Assembly: GCF_026012015.1 (NCBI RefSeq)
Contig: NZ_BRXR01000001.1
Location: forward strand, 466,001 to 530,000
DNA: 64,000 bases
From: Clostridium omnivorum
GTDB lineage: Bacteria; Bacillota; Clostridia; Clostridiales; Clostridiaceae
Direction of reading: 5' to 3'
Part shown: piece after piece, positions 37,303 to 46,411 of the stretch
How the letters are laid out: the number at the start of each line of letters is the position of its first letter
Position numbering within the stretch: the stretch's first letter is position 1
Position numbers and translations under genes: made by a program
Notes under the pieces: generated by a model
Told to the model about the DNA's origin: nothing
Databases searched by the model: none
Seen by the model: the letters and a program-made list of their open reading frames with translations, nothing else

Positions 37303-38337
37303 TTACTCTTTTTTACTAATAATATTTATAATTTCCCTAGCAGCACCCTCGTCAGTTATAAGAATGCTATTAGGATTATTGAGTTCAATGGCCATAATTG
37401 CTTCGGCTTTATTTTTACCAGCTGCAATAGCTATAAGATTTTCAATATGATCAATATTTTCATTTATTACTCCAATTGTAGGAGTAGAAAATACTATTTC
37501 TCCCTCTCTATTAAAATAGTAGCCAAATGCCTCACCAACTGCACCTAGTTTTTCAAGGTTATCCAGTTCATCAGCGTTTAAACCTCTTCTTCTTCCCATC
37601 TCATCAGCTCTGCCTATGCCATATACTAAAATGTCTGAATGATTGATATTTTCAACAACTTCCATAACGTCAACCTCATTCAATATAGTATTTAAAGCTT
37701 GATTACTTAAATTATCAGGTACATGAAGAAGCTTATAATTTGCTCCGATTTTATTAGCAAGGTGTGCAGCGAGATTATTTGCCTGAATTTCTAGGTTTCT
37801 TCCCATACCGCCTCTAGCTGGTACTACCATTACATTATTCATGTGTGACATGCGCGGCATATTATCTACAACTTCTTTAATTGTATTTCCACCTGTTAAA
37901 GCAATAATACTGTTATCTTTTATTAAACTTTTAAGGCAGTTTGCTGCTGATTTTCCAAGTTCCCTCATAATTGTAATGTCTTCTTCTACATCACCTGGAA
38001 CTATAATGATTTCTCTAAGTCCCATGTAATCTTTGATATCTTTTTCGATTTCAGACAATCCTTTTAAGTCATGTATAAAATCCTTGAGCTTTTCTATTAC
38101 CTCTTCACCTTCTGGAGTGATAGTCATTCCCGGAGTGTTTATCTCTATAAGATTTTGATCTTTAAGAAGATTTATCTCCGTTCTTACAATTCTTTCACCT
38201 ATGCCTAAATTATTAGCAAGGATTCTTCTTCCAATTGGTTGATTGTAGTAGATAGTTCTCAATATATTGTATCTTTTTTGAAGCATATCAATCATTTCGG
38301 GTACAAGTTTTTGTGCTAACTTTAAGACTTCCTGCAA
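37303..38337 (-). CDS. cggR: Central glycolytic genes regulator CggR (SorC family)
   Basis: A 344-residue SorC-family repressor. The N-terminal helix-turn-helix (MLQKRYNILRTIYYNQPIGR, then RILANNLGIGERIVRTEI) precedes the sugar-phosphate-binding domain (ALTGGNTIKEVV, VVPARGGMGRNLE). TTG 38337 is taken as start: AGAGGTG lies 6-7 bases upstream, while the GTG at 38346 falls inside that site. In Bacillus, CggR represses its operon and fructose-1,6-bisphosphate relieves it. The operator in front of this gene matches that pattern. Confidence 0.92.
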   Translation of the reverse strand: MQEVLKLAQKLVPEMIDMLQKRYNILRTIYYNQPIGRRILANNLGIGERIVRTEINLLKDQNLIEINTPGMTITPEGEEVIEKLKDFIHDLKGLSEIEKDIKDYMGLREIIIVPGDVEEDITIMRELGKSAANCLKSLIKDNSIIALTGGNTIKEVVDNMPRMSHMNNVMVVPARGGMGRNLEIQANNLAAHLANKIGANYKLLHVPDNLSNQALNTILNEVDVMEVVENINHSDILVYGIGRADEMGRRRGLNADELDNLEKLGAVGEAFGYYFNREGEIVFSTPTIGVINENIDHIENLIAIAAGKNKAEAIMAIELNNPNSILITDEGAAREIINIISKKE

Positions 38338-38362
38338 TAGTAACACCTCTTTGGTCTCTTAA

Positions 38363-38388
38363 CGTCCCACTGAAACTTTTTTCGTCCC
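38363..38388 (-). promoter_or_regulatory. CggR operator: two GGGACG direct repeats
   Basis: GTGGGACG occurs twice on the minus strand, with the GGGACG cores at 38383-38388 and 38363-38368, 20 bases apart (two helical turns). This resembles the tandem CGGGAC half-sites of the Bacillus CggR operator. It begins 7 bases after the -10 box, so bound CggR would block transcription at the start or early elongation. Confidence 0.8.
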
Positions 38389-38394
38389 ACCTAT

Positions 38395-38423
38395 ATTATA
38401 AATTAAATACTAATTTTTTTCAA
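38395..38423 (-). promoter_or_regulatory. Sigma-A promoter of the cggR-gap-eno operon
   Basis: TTGAAA (38418-38423), 17-base spacer, TATAAT (38395-38400) on the minus strand, a near-consensus promoter. The -35 box lies in the loop of an AT-rich inverted repeat (AAATACTAATT/AATTAGTATTT), which may be a weak rpoN terminator. Confidence 0.85.
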
Positions 38424-38494
38424 ATTAGTATTTCAGTAATTTTGTTAACAAAGTGTAAATAATTTAGAATAATTTGTCCTAATTGGTTATTTTC

Positions 38495-39865
38495 TTAAAA
38501 TCTCTTTCGTTTACTAGACGACTTGATATTCATTTCCTCTCTGTATTTTGCCACAGTTCTTCTTGAAATATTCATTCCATCTTCATTTAACTTGTCGCAA
38601 ATTGTCTGATCTGATAGTGGTTTATTTTTATCTTCTTTATCAATAAGATCCTTTATTTTATTTTTTATAAAGGTGGTTGATACATCTTCTTCACTATTAT
38701 TTGTACTTAATCCTGTAGTAAACAGATCTTTGATTTTTATAGTACCTCTATTAGTGCTTATATATTTTTCTTTAATAGCTCTACTAACAGTTGATTCATG
38801 CATATCAAGACTTTCCGCAATATCTTTTAGTGTCATTGGTTTTAGATATTTTTCGCCTTTATCGAAATATTCCTTTTGAAGTTCTAATATTTTTTCAAGC
38901 ACTCTATAAATAGTACTTTTTCTTTGTTCAATACTTTTAACTAAAAATAAAGCACTATTAATTTTCTCTTTTACATAATCGAGAGCTAATTTATCTTTTT
39001 CATTAGCTATGATTTCTCTATATGTATCATTTATAATTATTTTAGGCAATATACTATCATTTATCAAAATAAAATATTCTCCATTAATGTTTTTTATATA
39101 AGCATCAGGAGTTATATATTTTACTTCATCACCTGTATAAAATCCTCTTGATGGCTTTGGCTCAAGAGTTTTTATTATATCTCCATATTCCTGAGCTCTT
39201 TTAATGTCTACATTCAATTCTTTAGCAATTAATGCATACTTGTTTTCTGCTAGTGCCTCCAGGAAGTTATCTACTAAAATATATAACTTTTCATCATCGT
39301 ACCTTTTTTTCTTAAGCTGTATCTTCAAACATTCTCTCAAATTTCTAGCAGCAATTCCATCTGGCTCTAAAGTTTGCACAAAGCTTATAGCCTTTTCAAT
39401 AATTTCACTGGGAAGTCCCAATTCTTCTCCTATTTCTTCTGTACTACTATCTAAATATCCTTTTCCATTAATACTATCAATGATGTATTCGCAGATAAAC
39501 TTTGAGTAATCCTTTACTCCTAAGTCAATAAGCTGTTCTTTCAAAAAATCTTTTAATGATTTTTTTTCCGAAACAAAGTTAAAGGGCGAAACTTCATCTT
39601 CGTCGCTTTTCTCATAAAAATGATGACCATAATTATCGAATTCAAAATACTTCACCATTTCTTTATAGTCAAGTCTTTTTTCCAAAGACTCCTTATCTGT
39701 ATCATTATATGTAATATCCAGTACTGGATTTTCTTGAGCTTCTTTTTCTATGTGCTGCTGAAGGTCAAAGGTGGACATCTGCAATAATTTTACTGATAGC
39801 TGCATCTGTTGTGTCATTATTAATTTTTGTTCTTGAGTTAAGTTTAAATTAAAATTCATTTGCAT
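38495..39865 (-). CDS. rpoN: RNA polymerase sigma-54 factor
   Basis: A 456-residue sigma-54. It has the Q/L-rich activator-interacting region I (LTQEQKLIMTQQMQLSVKLL), the core-binding region, the helix-turn-helix (LKDIAESLDMHESTVSRAI) and the C-terminal RpoN box (SRRTVAKYREEM). No sigma-54 activator gene lies in the window. Its location before cggR is shared, from memory, with C. acetobutylicum. Confidence 0.95.
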   Translation of the reverse strand: MQMNFNLNLTQEQKLIMTQQMQLSVKLLQMSTFDLQQHIEKEAQENPVLDITYNDTDKESLEKRLDYKEMVKYFEFDNYGHHFYEKSDEDEVSPFNFVSEKKSLKDFLKEQLIDLGVKDYSKFICEYIIDSINGKGYLDSSTEEIGEELGLPSEIIEKAISFVQTLEPDGIAARNLRECLKIQLKKKRYDDEKLYILVDNFLEALAENKYALIAKELNVDIKRAQEYGDIIKTLEPKPSRGFYTGDEVKYITPDAYIKNINGEYFILINDSILPKIIINDTYREIIANEKDKLALDYVKEKINSALFLVKSIEQRKSTIYRVLEKILELQKEYFDKGEKYLKPMTLKDIAESLDMHESTVSRAIKEKYISTNRGTIKIKDLFTTGLSTNNSEEDVSTTFIKNKIKDLIDKEDKNKPLSDQTICDKLNEDGMNISRRTVAKYREEMNIKSSSKRKRF

Positions 39866-39929
39866 ATACTTTTCACCATCTTCAGTTATTTTACATTCTT
39901 ATTATACCACAAACTCCGATTTATAGCAT

Positions 39930-39957
39930 AAAACCAGCCTTAATCAAGACTGGTTTT
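39930..39957. terminator. Bidirectional terminator between rpoN and the second ABC operon
   Basis: AAAACCAG/CTGGTTTT with a 12-nt loop; T-runs follow on both strands. On the minus strand it ends the BMP transporter operon just upstream. Confidence 0.75.
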
Positions 39958-39960
39958 TAT

Positions 39961-39998
39961 TATCTATTACTTCTTACCTCTTACTTCTTATCTATTAC
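39961..39998. repeat. Pyrimidine-rich short tandem repeat tract
   Basis: Degenerate copies of CTTCTTAC/ATCTATTAC, with ATCTATTAC at both 39962-39970 and 39990-39998, between the terminator and the permease stop codon. No function is evident. Confidence 0.5.
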
Positions 39999-40931
39999 CT
40001 ATCTTTGTCCTTTTTCGTATGGTACCCCATCCTCTGCTGGAGCAGTTGTCTTGCCTACGAAACCTGAAAGTGCAAGCATTGTTAAGATGTATGGCAAGCT
40101 TGAATATAATTCAGTTGGTAGATTCCATCCAAAGCCTTGTGCTTTTATTTGGAATGCTTCTGCAAATCCGAATAATAAGCATGCTCCTAAGGTTCCTACT
40201 GGCTTCCAGTTACCGAAGATAAGTGCTGCTAGGGCTATAAATCCTCTGCCTGCAACCATTCCTTCTCTATATAGTGGAGTTATACCTATAGATAGTGCAG
40301 CTCCTCCTATACCAGCTAGAACACCTGATAAAATAACACATAAATATCTCATAGCATATACATTAATTCCTAGTGTATCTGCTGCCTTTGGATGTTCACC
40401 AACAGAACGTATTCTAAGTCCTAATGGTGTTTTGTATAAGACAAAGTGAGATACATAAACAAGTATTAGCGCTATTATAACAAACCAGTTTATATTTGAG
40501 GCTATTGTTCCCACAAAAGGGATTTTATTTATAAACCCAGGTACATGGTATGGAAATGGTGCAACACCGTCTGTCTGACCACCCTTGTTAAATAGCTTAA
40601 CTATTAAGAAAGAAGATAACGCTGTTGCAAATAAGTTTATTGCTGTACCAGATACAACCTGGTCTGCTTTTAAGTGTATACTTAACACTGCATGGATTGC
40701 CGCAATGGCTCCCCCTGCAATAGCCGCAAACAAAAATCCTACCATTGGACTTCCTGTAATAAATGTACCATACACTGCAAAAAAGGCTCCCATTGTCATC
40801 ATACCGTCAAGACCTATATTAACAACTCCTGATCTCTCAGAAAATACTGCCCCAAGTCCTGCAAATAAAAGTGGTGTTGCAAAACATAATGTGGAGGCTA
40901 TTAAAGCTGCTATTGAATTTAAACTACCCAT
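39999..40931 (-). CDS. BMP-type ABC transporter permease (second system, second permease)
   Basis: A 310-residue integral membrane permease paralogous to 15246-16172, with the matching family stretch GAVFSERSGVVNIGLDGMMT and GRGFIALAALIFGNW. The ATG overlaps the end of the first permease by 8 bases. Last gene of the operon; a terminator follows at 39930-39957. Confidence 0.9.
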   Translation of the reverse strand: MGSLNSIAALIASTLCFATPLLFAGLGAVFSERSGVVNIGLDGMMTMGAFFAVYGTFITGSPMVGFLFAAIAGGAIAAIHAVLSIHLKADQVVSGTAINLFATALSSFLIVKLFNKGGQTDGVAPFPYHVPGFINKIPFVGTIASNINWFVIIALILVYVSHFVLYKTPLGLRIRSVGEHPKAADTLGINVYAMRYLCVILSGVLAGIGGAALSIGITPLYREGMVAGRGFIALAALIFGNWKPVGTLGACLLFGFAEAFQIKAQGFGWNLPTELYSSLPYILTMLALSGFVGKTTAPAEDGVPYEKGQR

Positions 40932-42027
40932 TTATCATTGCCTCCTTCTTCTTCTTTTCAGTGAAGTACTTAACAATATAGTCAGTAGCTACGAAAATAA
41001 TTACTATTGATTGAATTAAGTATACTATTTGCTTTGGTATACCATTTAACTGAAGCATCTTAGAACTGCTGTTAAGTGCTCCAAACAGTACTGCTGAAGC
41101 TATACAGCCTATTGGGTTGCTCTTAGCAAGCAGAGCAACGGCTATACCATCAAAGCCAAAGCCTGGAAAGCCCATGAAGTCCTGAGCTTGATGGAATATA
41201 CCTGCTACGTGAGTGGCTCCACCAACACCAGCTATTGCTCCTGATAGGACCATTGCAAGTATAGTGTTCTTAGCTATGCTGATACCACCGTATTCAGCTC
41301 CGTATGGGTTTATACCAACTGCTCTTAACTCGTATCCAGTAGTTGATTTCCATAATATCCAGTATGCTAGTAGTGCAAAGGCTATACCTATAAATATACT
41401 TATGTTAGCTCTGCTTAAATCATTAAATCTAAAAAGCTCAGCGCTCTTTTGTATTAATGGAGTGCTTGCTTTACCTTTAACTGCAAGCGGAGATCTTAAA
41501 ATTATCCAGTTTGCAAGGTACATGCCTATATAGTTCATCATTATTGTATTAATAACTTCATTTGTTCCAACCTTTGCCTTAAGATAACCTGGTATTGCTG
41601 CCCAAAGTCCTCCAGCAAGAATACCACCAAGGATTATTAGTGGAACATGTATAACAGGGCTAAGTCCAGGTATTACACCAATAGCTGCTGCAGCTATCAT
41701 ACCCATTATAAATTGTCCTTCAACACCGATGTTGAAAAGACCTGTTTTAAATGCTATAGCATGTGCTACCCCAGTAAATATTAATGGAGTAACATATTCT
41801 AAAGTAGCCATAGTCTTTCTAGCATCACCAAAGCTTCCATACCAAATTATGCTGAACAAATTACTTAGTGCTGAAAAATATTGAAGTATTGAATATCCCT
41901 TAGCCCACATTACAAAAAATACTGCCACAAAAATAGATACAATTATTGCAACTAGTGGAAAAGCTAGACTTTTAAGTCCTGACTTTATAGAAACAATAAA
42001 TGAATTATTACTGTTTTCATTACTCAT
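40924..42027 (-). CDS. BMP-type ABC transporter permease (second system, first permease)
   Basis: A 367-residue permease with about 8-10 hydrophobic helices. The family segment FKTGLFNIGVEGQFIMG matches the equivalent part of 16172-17224. The ATG overlaps the ATPase gene end by 8 bases with GAGGTGA as ribosome site, giving tight coupling. It lines the import channel for a nucleoside-type ligand. Confidence 0.9.
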   Translation of the reverse strand: MSNENSNNSFIVSIKSGLKSLAFPLVAIIVSIFVAVFFVMWAKGYSILQYFSALSNLFSIIWYGSFGDARKTMATLEYVTPLIFTGVAHAIAFKTGLFNIGVEGQFIMGMIAAAAIGVIPGLSPVIHVPLIILGGILAGGLWAAIPGYLKAKVGTNEVINTIMMNYIGMYLANWIILRSPLAVKGKASTPLIQKSAELFRFNDLSRANISIFIGIAFALLAYWILWKSTTGYELRAVGINPYGAEYGGISIAKNTILAMVLSGAIAGVGGATHVAGIFHQAQDFMGFPGFGFDGIAVALLAKSNPIGCIASAVLFGALNSSSKMLQLNGIPKQIVYLIQSIVIIFVATDYIVKYFTEKKKKEAMING

Positions 42028-43564
42028 GTTCCTTCACCTCTTTCCCATCGTTTTCAAGAGATCCTCCAGCCATAAGTATACCTAACTTATGTTCAGTGGC
42101 ATCTTTTCTATCAAGAATAGCTACGATTTTTCCGTCATACATAACCGCTATTCTATCAGATAGCGCCATAATTTCATCAAGTTCTAGAGACACTAGCATA
42201 ACCGCCCTGCCCTTATCTCTTTCTTGCACTAGTCTTCCATGAATATACTCTATAGCACCAACATCTAGACCTCTTGTTGGCTGAGAAGCAATAATAATTT
42301 CTGGGTCCTTTGAAATTTCTCTAGCAGCTATTAATTTTTGTTGGTTTCCTCCCGAAAGTGCAGAAGCCACAACTTCGTCATTAGGAGTTCTTACATCGAA
42401 TTCCTTTATAAGCTTACTGCAGTAATTTCTAATATATTTATAATTCATTATGATTCCCTTACTGAAAGGCTTCTTATGATGTGATCCTAATACTGCATTT
42501 TCGTAAATTGAATATTTTAAGATGAGTCCTCTTTTATGTCTATCTTCCGGTATGTGCCCCATACCTTGATTTATTATTTCTCTGGTTGTCTTGTTGAATA
42601 TATCTTTATCTCTAAGTTTAATTTCACCTGATTCAGCTTTTCTAAGCCCAGTAAGAACTTCTACCAGCTCACTTTGCCCATTTCCGTCTACTCCAGCAAT
42701 TCCTAGGATTTCACCTTCTCTTACAGTTAAACTTACATCATTAACTGCAGGAAGGCCTCTATGATCTTTAGCAACTAAATTTTCTATCTTTAAAACTACT
42801 TTTCCAATCTTAGCTTCCTTCTTGTCCACTGTAAGATTAACTTTTCTTCCTACCATTAGTTCTGCAAGCTGTTCAATACTAGTTTCCGAAGTTTTAACAA
42901 TACCAGTTACCTTACCTCTTCTTACTATTGTAACTCTATCACTCATGCTCATAACTTCTTTTAGTTTATGAGTGATAAGTATAACTGATTTTCCTTCAGC
43001 CTTAAGGTTATTAATTATAACTCCAAGTTCATCAATTTCTTGAGGAGTCAAAACTGCTGTCGGCTCGTCCAGTATTAAGGTTTCAGCGCCTCTAAAAAGA
43101 GCCTTTAATATTTCTACCTTTTGCTGCTGTCCTACAGAAATGTCTTCAATAACCGAGTTAGGATCTATGGAAAATCCATATTTTGAAGAAAGCTCTTTTA
43201 CCTCATTAATAGCTTTTTTCATATCAAGTTTAATACCTTTTTTAGGTTCAGTTCCTAAAACAATGTTTTCTGCAACAGTAAAATTATGTACTAGCATAAA
43301 ATGTTGATGGACCATTCCTATTCCTAGTTTTATAGCATCATTTGGACTCATAATTTTCACATTGTTACCGTTTACAGCTATTGTGCCTTTATCCGGCTGA
43401 TATAATCCGTAAAGAATATTCATAAGTGTAGTTTTACCCGCCCCATTTTCTCCAAGTAAAACATGAGTTTCTCCCTTTAGCAGTTCGAAATCCACATTAT
43501 CATTGGCAATAGTACCAGGGAAAACTTTTGTTATCCCTTTCATTTCTATTACCCTTTCCATCAT
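42020..43564 (-). CDS. BMP-type ABC transporter ATPase (second system)
   Basis: A 514-residue double ABC protein. Cassette one has GENGAGKTT, signature SVGQQQ and LILDEPTAVL. Cassette two is degenerate (GVDGNGQSEL) with LSGGNQQ and ASQPTRGLDVGA. This is the standard form for BMP nucleoside importers. Two adjacent ATGs (43564, 43561) are both compatible with GGAGG. A strong terminator separates it from the lipoprotein gene upstream. Confidence 0.92.
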   Translation of the reverse strand: MMERVIEMKGITKVFPGTIANDNVDFELLKGETHVLLGENGAGKTTLMNILYGLYQPDKGTIAVNGNNVKIMSPNDAIKLGIGMVHQHFMLVHNFTVAENIVLGTEPKKGIKLDMKKAINEVKELSSKYGFSIDPNSVIEDISVGQQQKVEILKALFRGAETLILDEPTAVLTPQEIDELGVIINNLKAEGKSVILITHKLKEVMSMSDRVTIVRRGKVTGIVKTSETSIEQLAELMVGRKVNLTVDKKEAKIGKVVLKIENLVAKDHRGLPAVNDVSLTVREGEILGIAGVDGNGQSELVEVLTGLRKAESGEIKLRDKDIFNKTTREIINQGMGHIPEDRHKRGLILKYSIYENAVLGSHHKKPFSKGIIMNYKYIRNYCSKLIKEFDVRTPNDEVVASALSGGNQQKLIAAREISKDPEIIIASQPTRGLDVGAIEYIHGRLVQERDKGRAVMLVSLELDEIMALSDRIAVMYDGKIVAILDRKDATEHKLGILMAGGSLENDGKEVKEHE

Positions 43565-43612
43565 AGCCCCCTCCTCTTTTCTTAATTAACTCTTTCAAAT
43601 ATAATTATATTT

Positions 43613-43644
43613 AAAAAAGCTAGATGTATGTTACATCTAGCTTT
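43613..43644 (-). terminator. Terminator between the BMP lipoprotein and its ATPase
   Basis: A perfect 13-bp stem AAAGCTAGATGTA/TACATCTAGCTTT with a 3-nt loop is followed on the minus strand by TTT. It probably stops most transcripts after the binding-protein gene, leaving less mRNA for the membrane parts. Confidence 0.85.
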
Positions 43645-43682
43645 AATTATAATATTAAATTAACATCTAAGTAAAGATATTA

Positions 43683-44804
43683 TTAAACTGTTGGAGCTGT
43701 AAAGTTCTTTACATCTTCATTCTTACCTGGAACAGTTATCTTACCAGCCTTTATTGCATCTTGGTACTTAGTAACTAAATCAAGAACATCTTTTGGAACA
43801 TTCTTGCTTGAAGTTGGAGCTATACCAACACCATCTTCTTTTAATCCAAGTGATTGGATTTCTCCACCCTTGAATGTACCATTTACAACAGCTTTAGCTG
43901 CTTCATAAGTTGCAGTGTCAACTCTCTTTATGCAGCTTGATAGTATGTAGTTAGCATATTGAGGAAGTGTAGCTGCTTGGTCCATATCAACACCGATACC
44001 CCAAACATTCTTTCCACCATCTTTAGCTTCTTTTATAGCTTGGAACATTCCTTCTCCAACACCACCAGCTGCGTGGTATATAACGTCACAACCATCATTG
44101 ATAAGAGCTTTAGCTAATTCTTTACCCTTAGCACTATCACCAAAGCTGTCAGCATACTTAACAGTTTTTCTGCTCATTAAGTCAGCAGCAGCTGTTGGAT
44201 TAACAGCCTTAACACCAGCAGCAAATCCTGCTTCGAAACTATTTATTAATGCGAAGTCTTTTCCGCCAATAAATCCAATTTTATTAGACTTTGTCATTTT
44301 ACCAGCAATAACTCCCATTAAGAAAGAACCTTCTTCTGATTTAAATAAATATGAATGAACGTTCTTTAATTGCTTTGGATCTTTAGCTGTTGGATCTTCA
44401 AATGCGCCAGAGTCAATTAATGCAAAGTTTTTATCTGGATATTTCTTTGCTATATTTTCTATTGCAGTTTCCATTTGGAATCCTACACCAACAACTAGAT
44501 TTGATCCATTTCCTACTAGAGCATCTAGGTTGTTTTCATAGTCTTCTTTTACTTTTGATTCAATAGGCTTATAGTCAAATCCAAACTCTGTTTGTGCCTT
44601 TTTGATACCTGTGTCAGCAGCTTGGTTAAAGGACTTATCGTTTAATCCACCTTCATCTGTGGAAAGTCCAATCTTAACACTTGACTTAGTTGTTGATGGC
44701 TTGTTAGCATCTGTCTTTGGTGCTTCTGTTTTTGAGCAACCAGCAAATAATGTAGCAGCTACTGCTACTGTTGCAAATAATGCAACTAATCTTTTCTTAC
44801 TCAT
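43683..44804 (-). CDS. BMP-family substrate-binding lipoprotein (second system)
   Basis: A 373-residue exported lipoprotein. The signal peptide ends in lipobox LFAGC (Cys22), followed by a low-complexity linker and the BMP domain (IGLSTDEGGLNDKSFNQAA, then IGFIGGKDFALI, HAAGGVGEGMF). It is only distantly similar to the paralogue at 18826-19938, so the ligand may differ. AGGAGGG precedes the ATG. First gene of the second transporter operon. Confidence 0.92.
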   Translation of the reverse strand: MSKKRLVALFATVAVAATLFAGCSKTEAPKTDANKPSTTKSSVKIGLSTDEGGLNDKSFNQAADTGIKKAQTEFGFDYKPIESKVKEDYENNLDALVGNGSNLVVGVGFQMETAIENIAKKYPDKNFALIDSGAFEDPTAKDPKQLKNVHSYLFKSEEGSFLMGVIAGKMTKSNKIGFIGGKDFALINSFEAGFAAGVKAVNPTAAADLMSRKTVKYADSFGDSAKGKELAKALINDGCDVIYHAAGGVGEGMFQAIKEAKDGGKNVWGIGVDMDQAATLPQYANYILSSCIKRVDTATYEAAKAVVNGTFKGGEIQSLGLKEDGVGIAPTSSKNVPKDVLDLVTKYQDAIKAGKITVPGKNEDVKNFTAPTV

Positions 44805-45114
44805 ATTAGTTCCCTCCTAATAATTTTGTTTGTTTGAATTGGTAAAGTATAATATTCTATAAAAGGATTAAAAATCCTTTTTATTAGACAAAAATATATT
44901 AACTTTTTTTTAACCGTTTACATAATTTTAATAAATATTTTTCATTCACTCTTAATAATATGTATTAATACACTACTAATTATACTGTATATGTAACCGC
45001 TTTATTCTTATAATAATAAAATATCTGTTAATTTAATAGCTGATTTTTTAAAAAATTCAAATATGTAAACGCTTTATCATCGATTAAAAATAATAGGTTG
45101 TAATTTAATAGTAC
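44805..45114 (-). promoter_or_regulatory. Promoter region with three cre-like sites
   Basis: Three sequences match the catabolite-responsive element TGWAANCGNTNWCA with one or two mismatches: TGTAAACGGTTAAA (minus strand, about 44909-44923), TGTAACCGCTTTAT (within 44989-45005) and TGTAAACGCTTTAT (within 45061-45077). The latter two sit in 17-base direct repeats ATATGTAAmCGCTTTAT. A TATAAT on the minus strand (44979-44984) lies just downstream of the middle site, so CcpA there would cover the -35 region. CcpA control of the transporter is inferred. Confidence 0.6.
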
Positions 45115-45147
45115 AAGCCCACTTAAAAATATATCATAAGTGGGCTT
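45115..45147 (-). terminator. Terminator after grdD
   Basis: A perfect 11-bp stem AAGCCCACTTA/TAAGTGGGCTT about 80 bases downstream of the grdD stop. The T-run on the minus strand is short, so termination may be incomplete. Confidence 0.6.
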
Positions 45148-45229
45148 AAAAATCAAGACAATTTGCACAATATTATTGAAATAGTTTTGTGCATAGCTAC
45201 AAGTCTGTAATTTATTGTGCTCTAAGGAA

Positions 45230-46384
45230 TTAGAACCCAGCTTTTTTCAAAGCTTCTACAGCTTTTTCACTATCTTCTTCATTTACTAATATTATTGGTC
45301 CAGTACAGCCCATTCCGCTTTCTGAATAAATGTTTTCCTTCCAAAGCGCCTTACAGGCATTATCAAGTTCAAGAATATCTATTCCTGGAATTGCAAAAGT
45401 TACAACCTTTTTTGGTGGCACTTTAACTTCTTCAGTTGAAGCAGCTTCCTTTTCCTTTGTATTTTTAGCAATGATATCTTTCAATCCTGCTTTATTAGCC
45501 TTACCAAATTCTTCTCTTGCCTTTTGAAGTACATTATTCTTAGCGCAAGTTGCACAGTATCTTAGAGCCTCACAAATCAGTGGTGCTCCTGATGCTCTGG
45601 AAACTATATTTATTAGCTTATCATAGTTCTCACCAATTCCTGGTCCATAACCAAAGCCTACTGTTTCATAATCTCCACCTGTGGTAAAGGATGAGAATAT
45701 CTTTATAAGCAAGTTTCCTGTTAATGAGTCACATACCATAACATCAGGTGAACCCGCAAGTAAATCATTACCTCTCATTACAGCTCCACCATCAGCTCTT
45801 AGTGAATCAGCAAATTGGAACTGATAACCTTTTTCTTGAATTTCTTTTAATATCTTTTCAGTTTTTCTTGCACCATCAATATTTAGAATTCCCACCTTTG
45901 GATTTTTAATTCCAAGTGCTTTAGCAGTTGCTATACCTGATATAGCATTCATAACCATTCCTTCTACTCTATTTGTTGATGTAGTACCAGTGGTAGTAGA
46001 AATGATCATATCTTTTCCTCTAGCAGGAGTAACAACTCTTCCTACAGTAGACACTCCTATTGGAAAATCAAAGTGCTGAGTTACACAACCATCTAATTCG
46101 CCTTTTTCTAGAAGCGAAGTCATTAGTTTATGACCTTCCTCAGCAGTATTTGCTTCAATAGTTTCAAGTCCTGACTCATTTTTAGGCCCTATTAAAACTA
46201 TTTTAAAATCATCATATTTTTCTGATGCCATTACTGCTGCTTTTATCATTTCATCAATACCATGCTCGGAGCCTAATATTGTTAATCCTATTCTTACTTT
46301 TTTACCGAAGCTTCCACTTTTTATTCCGTCAGCAATTTCATTAAAAACTTCAGCAATCATTTTTGAAGCCATGTTTGTATCCAT
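45230..46384 (-). CDS. grdD: Glycine reductase component C, small (alpha) subunit GrdD
   Basis: A 384-residue subunit. With GrdC it makes acetyl phosphate from the carboxymethyl-selenoether on GrdA. It has the phosphotransacetylase/FabD-like pattern typical of GrdD: KKVRIGLTILGSEHG, STTTGTTSTNRVEGMV and SGMGCTGPIILV near the C-terminus. AGAGGTG precedes the ATG, which lies 27 bases after grdC. Last gene of the grd operon. Confidence 0.95.
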   Translation of the reverse strand: MDTNMASKMIAEVFNEIADGIKSGSFGKKVRIGLTILGSEHGIDEMIKAAVMASEKYDDFKIVLIGPKNESGLETIEANTAEEGHKLMTSLLEKGELDGCVTQHFDFPIGVSTVGRVVTPARGKDMIISTTTGTTSTNRVEGMVMNAISGIATAKALGIKNPKVGILNIDGARKTEKILKEIQEKGYQFQFADSLRADGGAVMRGNDLLAGSPDVMVCDSLTGNLLIKIFSSFTTGGDYETVGFGYGPGIGENYDKLINIVSRASGAPLICEALRYCATCAKNNVLQKAREEFGKANKAGLKDIIAKNTKEKEAASTEEVKVPPKKVVTFAIPGIDILELDNACKALWKENIYSESGMGCTGPIILVNEEDSEKAVEALKKAGF

Positions 46385-46411
46385 TGTATCACCTCTTTTT
46401 TTATAGGAAGG

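Noticed and set aside
39961-39998. CRISPR-like repeat
   Set aside because: Short overlapping pyrimidine units without spacers of constant length and no cas genes.
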